A program made the position numbers and the translations under genes. From positions 28,272 to 92,271 of the forward strand of contig NZ_BAKG01000012.1 in the NCBI RefSeq assembly GCF_000614065.1: DNA of 64,000 nt, read 5' to 3'. The notes beneath the pieces were generated by a model. It was not told where the DNA came from. It made no database searches and worked only from the letters and a program-made list of their open reading frames with translations. The stretch is from Prevotella dentasini JCM 15908 (GTDB lineage: Bacteria; Bacteroidota; Bacteroidia; Bacteroidales; Bacteroidaceae). Shown piece after piece: positions 61,777 through 64,000 of this stretch (position 1 is its first letter; the number at the start of each line of letters is the position of its first letter).

Positions 61777-61809
61777 GAGTCCTGCACGGAAACCGTGCAG
61801 GACTCTTTT
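61777..61809 (+). terminator. Rho-independent terminator
   Basis: GAGTCCTGCACGG-AAA-CCGTGCAGGACTC, a perfect 13-bp stem, then TTTT on the plus strand. It lies 319 bases beyond the phosphoesterase stop; the region between shows no gene. Confidence 0.85.
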
Positions 61810-61828
61810 CCGGCGACTGCCTTCGGGC

Positions 61829-62929
61829 TTATCCGAATTGTATGCAGGCGGGCTTGCTCAGCTTGATGTCCTGATGGGTGTCGCTGAGCAGTCCTGTCTC
61901 GGGATTGCGGCTGAATACCTGTATCTTGTTGGAGTCGCGGCAGGCTACCAGAAGGAACTTGCCGTTAGGGGTGATGGCAAAGTTGCGTGGGTGGGTGCCG
62001 GTCGTCTGGTAGCCGGTCTTTGTCAGCTTGCCGGTCTCTTTGTCTATCTTGAAGATGGCGATTCCGTCGGCTTTCAGGCAGTTGCTGGCATAGAGGAACT
62101 TTCCGTCGGGACTGACGTGTATGTCGGCACCGCCGCGCGACTTGGCATTGTTTGTCGGGACAGACTGAATCTCGGTCAGTCTTCCGTCGGCATGGTCGAA
62201 TACCGTTACCCGTCCAGAAAGCTCGTTCATCAGGTAGGCATGCTTGCCCTCAGGGGAGAAGGTGAGATGCCGCGGCCCTGAGTCCTTGCCGATTTTGGCT
62301 GCTATCGGAGCCTCGTCTATATAGATGTAGCCAGACTCTTTGGAATATTTGAAGCGCAGGATTTGGTCTGCACTGAAGTCGGTAGCGAAGATATAGCCGT
62401 CAGGGGTCAGCTTCACGCAGTGGATGTGCGGGCGGTTTTGCCGTGTCTGGTCAGGTCCGCCTGTGTGTCCGCCGAATAGTCTCTGGCATTTGTCGAGTGT
62501 TCCGTCGGGCAGGATGGGGAAGATGCTCATGCTGCCTCCGCTATAGTTGGCTGTTATGGCCATTCTTTCGTCTGCCTCGACATAGCAGGGGGCTTCCCCG
62601 TTTGTGGGTTGCGTGTTGAGCAGTTTCATTTTTCCGTCCTTCTGATTGAAGGAGATGCAGTTGATTGACGCCTTCTTGTCGTTGGTCTCGCTGACGGCAT
62701 AAATATATTTTCCGTCCTTGGAAAAGGTGAGATAGGAAGGATTCTTCAGGTCGAGAACACCGAGGCTGGTCGCCTTGCCCGTCTTTTGGTCGAAATCGAA
62801 GGAGTAGATGCCCCGGCTGTTGGTGTCGGTATAGGTTCCTACTGCCATTTTTAGGGGATTGCCAGCCTGCACGCATGTTGCAGCCAAGGCGCATAGTCCC
62901 AGTAAGATGCTTTTGGTTTTCATTTTCAA
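61829..62929 (-). CDS. Lactonase-family (6-phosphogluconolactonase-like) beta-propeller protein
   Basis: 366 residues with a signal peptide (1-22). Repeating seven-bladed propeller strands: LKMAVGTYTDTNSRGIYSF at the start, SKDGKYIYAVSE, SPDGKFLYASN, TPNGKFLLVACRDSNKI. This is the Pgl-type lactonase family, but cytosolic 6-phosphogluconolactonase lacks a signal, so this exported member more likely acts on another lactone or sugar acid in the periplasm. Located between secreted enzymes. Confidence 0.85.
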   Translation of the reverse strand: MKMKTKSILLGLCALAATCVQAGNPLKMAVGTYTDTNSRGIYSFDFDQKTGKATSLGVLDLKNPSYLTFSKDGKYIYAVSETNDKKASINCISFNQKDGKMKLLNTQPTNGEAPCYVEADERMAITANYSGGSMSIFPILPDGTLDKCQRLFGGHTGGPDQTRQNRPHIHCVKLTPDGYIFATDFSADQILRFKYSKESGYIYIDEAPIAAKIGKDSGPRHLTFSPEGKHAYLMNELSGRVTVFDHADGRLTEIQSVPTNNAKSRGGADIHVSPDGKFLYASNCLKADGIAIFKIDKETGKLTKTGYQTTGTHPRNFAITPNGKFLLVACRDSNKIQVFSRNPETGLLSDTHQDIKLSKPACIQFG

Positions 62930-63016
62930 CAGTTCTTATATTATTTATGTTCTTTGTATGTGTTGCTTGTCGGTCTGCTTGCCGGCTGTACGCGAAATGG
63001 CCTTTTCGTTTATTTG

Positions 63017-63744
63017 TCAGCTTCTTCCGTGGCTGTTGGTCAATAGCCAGACGAATCCTTTGGCTGTCCGTTCGCCGTTGTCTTGGAAGTGGTTGCCCTT
63101 GTTCCACTCAAGGGTGCAGTGTGTCCGGCTTTGCGGTATAGCTCATATTGCCGCCTGATACATTCTCCTACGTGCGACATGATTTCCGTTTTCGTGTGCT
63201 CCTCGCGGTCGCCAAGGCTAAGGTAGGCCAGTTGGAGAGTGGGAGAGCGTTGGGCAGCGTAGTCGAGCCAGTTTTTGAACCAGACGGAGGGAGAAGCTGA
63301 TGCTATGCCGTGAAATGATGTGGACTGGTAGGATGCCCAAAGGGCGAAGAGTCCGGCAAGCGAGTAGCCGCCGAGATAGTACCGTGTTTGGCTTTGTTCC
63401 AATCCGTACAGACGACGGATAGCAGGGATGAGTTCGTGCTCTATATATAATAAGGTGGAAGGTGCTTTGTTCCCAAAAGGAATTTTCCCAAAGGCGGGTG
63501 GGGCCTCCCATGGAGTCAGTTCCTCGTTCCATTTCTGTATCTTAAAGGCAGCGAACAGGAAATTATTCCCATAATGTTGCTCTATGAAAGCTATCTCTTT
63601 GTCTAATTCTCCTAAATCGTGACTGTCTACGGGCTGAATGAGTACGGAAAACGGTTGCCCGGCCTCTTCCTTAGGGGCAGATGGGAGGTGGAAAACGGTA
63701 CATTCGTGTGAGCCTATGAAGGAAATGGTTTTCTGATGTGTCAT
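63017..63744 (-). CDS. Alpha/beta-hydrolase (esterase-like), C-terminal frameshift
   Basis: Around 242 residues. Nucleophile elbow YLGGYSLAGLFALW (Gly-Tyr-Ser-x-Ala-Gly), then IASASPSVWF, with the expected late acidic segment LGDREEHTKT. As read, the frame runs out near 63040 with an atypical tail; another frame gives the natural end CTLEWNKGNHFQDNGERTAK, with the catalytic His in GNHFQD, stopping at 63017. One missing base near 63121. Resembles enterochelin/esterase-D-like hydrolases; substrate unknown. Confidence 0.7.
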
Positions 63745-63924
63745 TTTTGATTGTTTTTTCTGTTTGTTGCAAAAGTATGAATTAATCTTAGAATTACCGT
63801 AAAAAGGTTGTCGGGAACTTCCTTTGTTTAATATTTTTGGTGTTTGTATGGCCTTTTTTAATACTTTGCAAAAGTCGTTTTTGAGTGTGAAAGTAAAAAA
63901 ATATTAGAAAAAAATCCCTGATTG

Positions 63925-63956
63925 TTTGGTTTGTACTGATATTTGTTGTACCTTTG
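63925..63956 (+). promoter_or_regulatory. Full -33/-7 promoter for a gene beyond the window
   Basis: TTTG at 63925-63928, a 20-base spacer, then TACCTTTG at 63949-63956: the best complete Bacteroidetes promoter in the window. It points to a plus-strand gene outside the right edge. Confidence 0.65.
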
Positions 63957-64000
63957 CACTCGCTTTTCCGCCAGACAGTCTCTTGACCGTCTGTTGCGGA

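Overview
The window looks like a Bacteroidales chromosome, most likely Prevotellaceae. Many genes and the tRNA genes follow the Bacteroidetes -7 promoter TAnnTTTG. The mobile genes are Bacteroides-type (MobV relaxase, BT4734-like and DUF3987 proteins, SAM-like tyrosine integrases). The secreted proteins at the right end finish in short tails such as KGVYIVNGKK, as Prevotella exported proteins do. G+C appears visibly higher to the right of about 49.3 kb, which I take as core chromosome, than in the two accessory blocks on the left.

Layout. (1) 1-11.5 kb: the right part of an integrative element read leftward, with a tyrosine integrase at its right edge (10180-11451), a second short recombinase, RadC-like, DUF932, DUF5131 and helicase-like genes, and a candidate structured RNA. 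(2) 11.67-49.26 kb: a 37.5-kb genomic island bounded by 62-bp direct repeats of the 3' part of a tRNA-Met gene. The intact tRNA is at 49211-49284. Integrase arm-like repeats lie just inside both ends, and the integrase (11896-13365) sits at the left end. (3) 49.3-64 kb: chromosome with ribF, a CPBP protease, a C10 cysteine protease, a 1480-residue Fn3 surface protein, a secreted phosphoesterase, a lactonase-family protein and a hydrolase.

Inside the island, left to right: a HipB-HipS-HipT toxin module; seven tRNA genes (Ser-GCT, Phe, Tyr, Trp, CAT, His, Cys); facing them, an operon led by a T4 Rnl2-type RNA ligase with two metallophosphoesterases and small regulators; mobilisation and replication genes (MobV, Toprim-like, BT4734-like, DUF3987, HTH); an AAA/DUF4143 ATPase; a YobI-like membrane ATPase; a phosphorothioation-like defence cluster (DUF4007, large ATPase, DndC-like PP-loop enzyme, PLD-SF2 helicase, DndD-like SMC ATPase, sulfur-binding-domain reader); and a cassette of DUF262 protein, Ser/Thr kinase, caspase-like protein and RES-domain protein.

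The tRNA array plus RNA ligase reads as a tRNA replacement and repair unit. Its ligase operon appears to start with a leader peptide and a terminator whose 5' arm can pair with the leader, i.e. an attenuator. This and the kinase/caspase-like/RES cassette are the two most interesting parts.

Caveat: at least eight genes carry what looks like a loss of one base, scattered through the island and also in the chromosomal part. I read these mainly as assembly or sequencing errors, and I give the restored reading for each.
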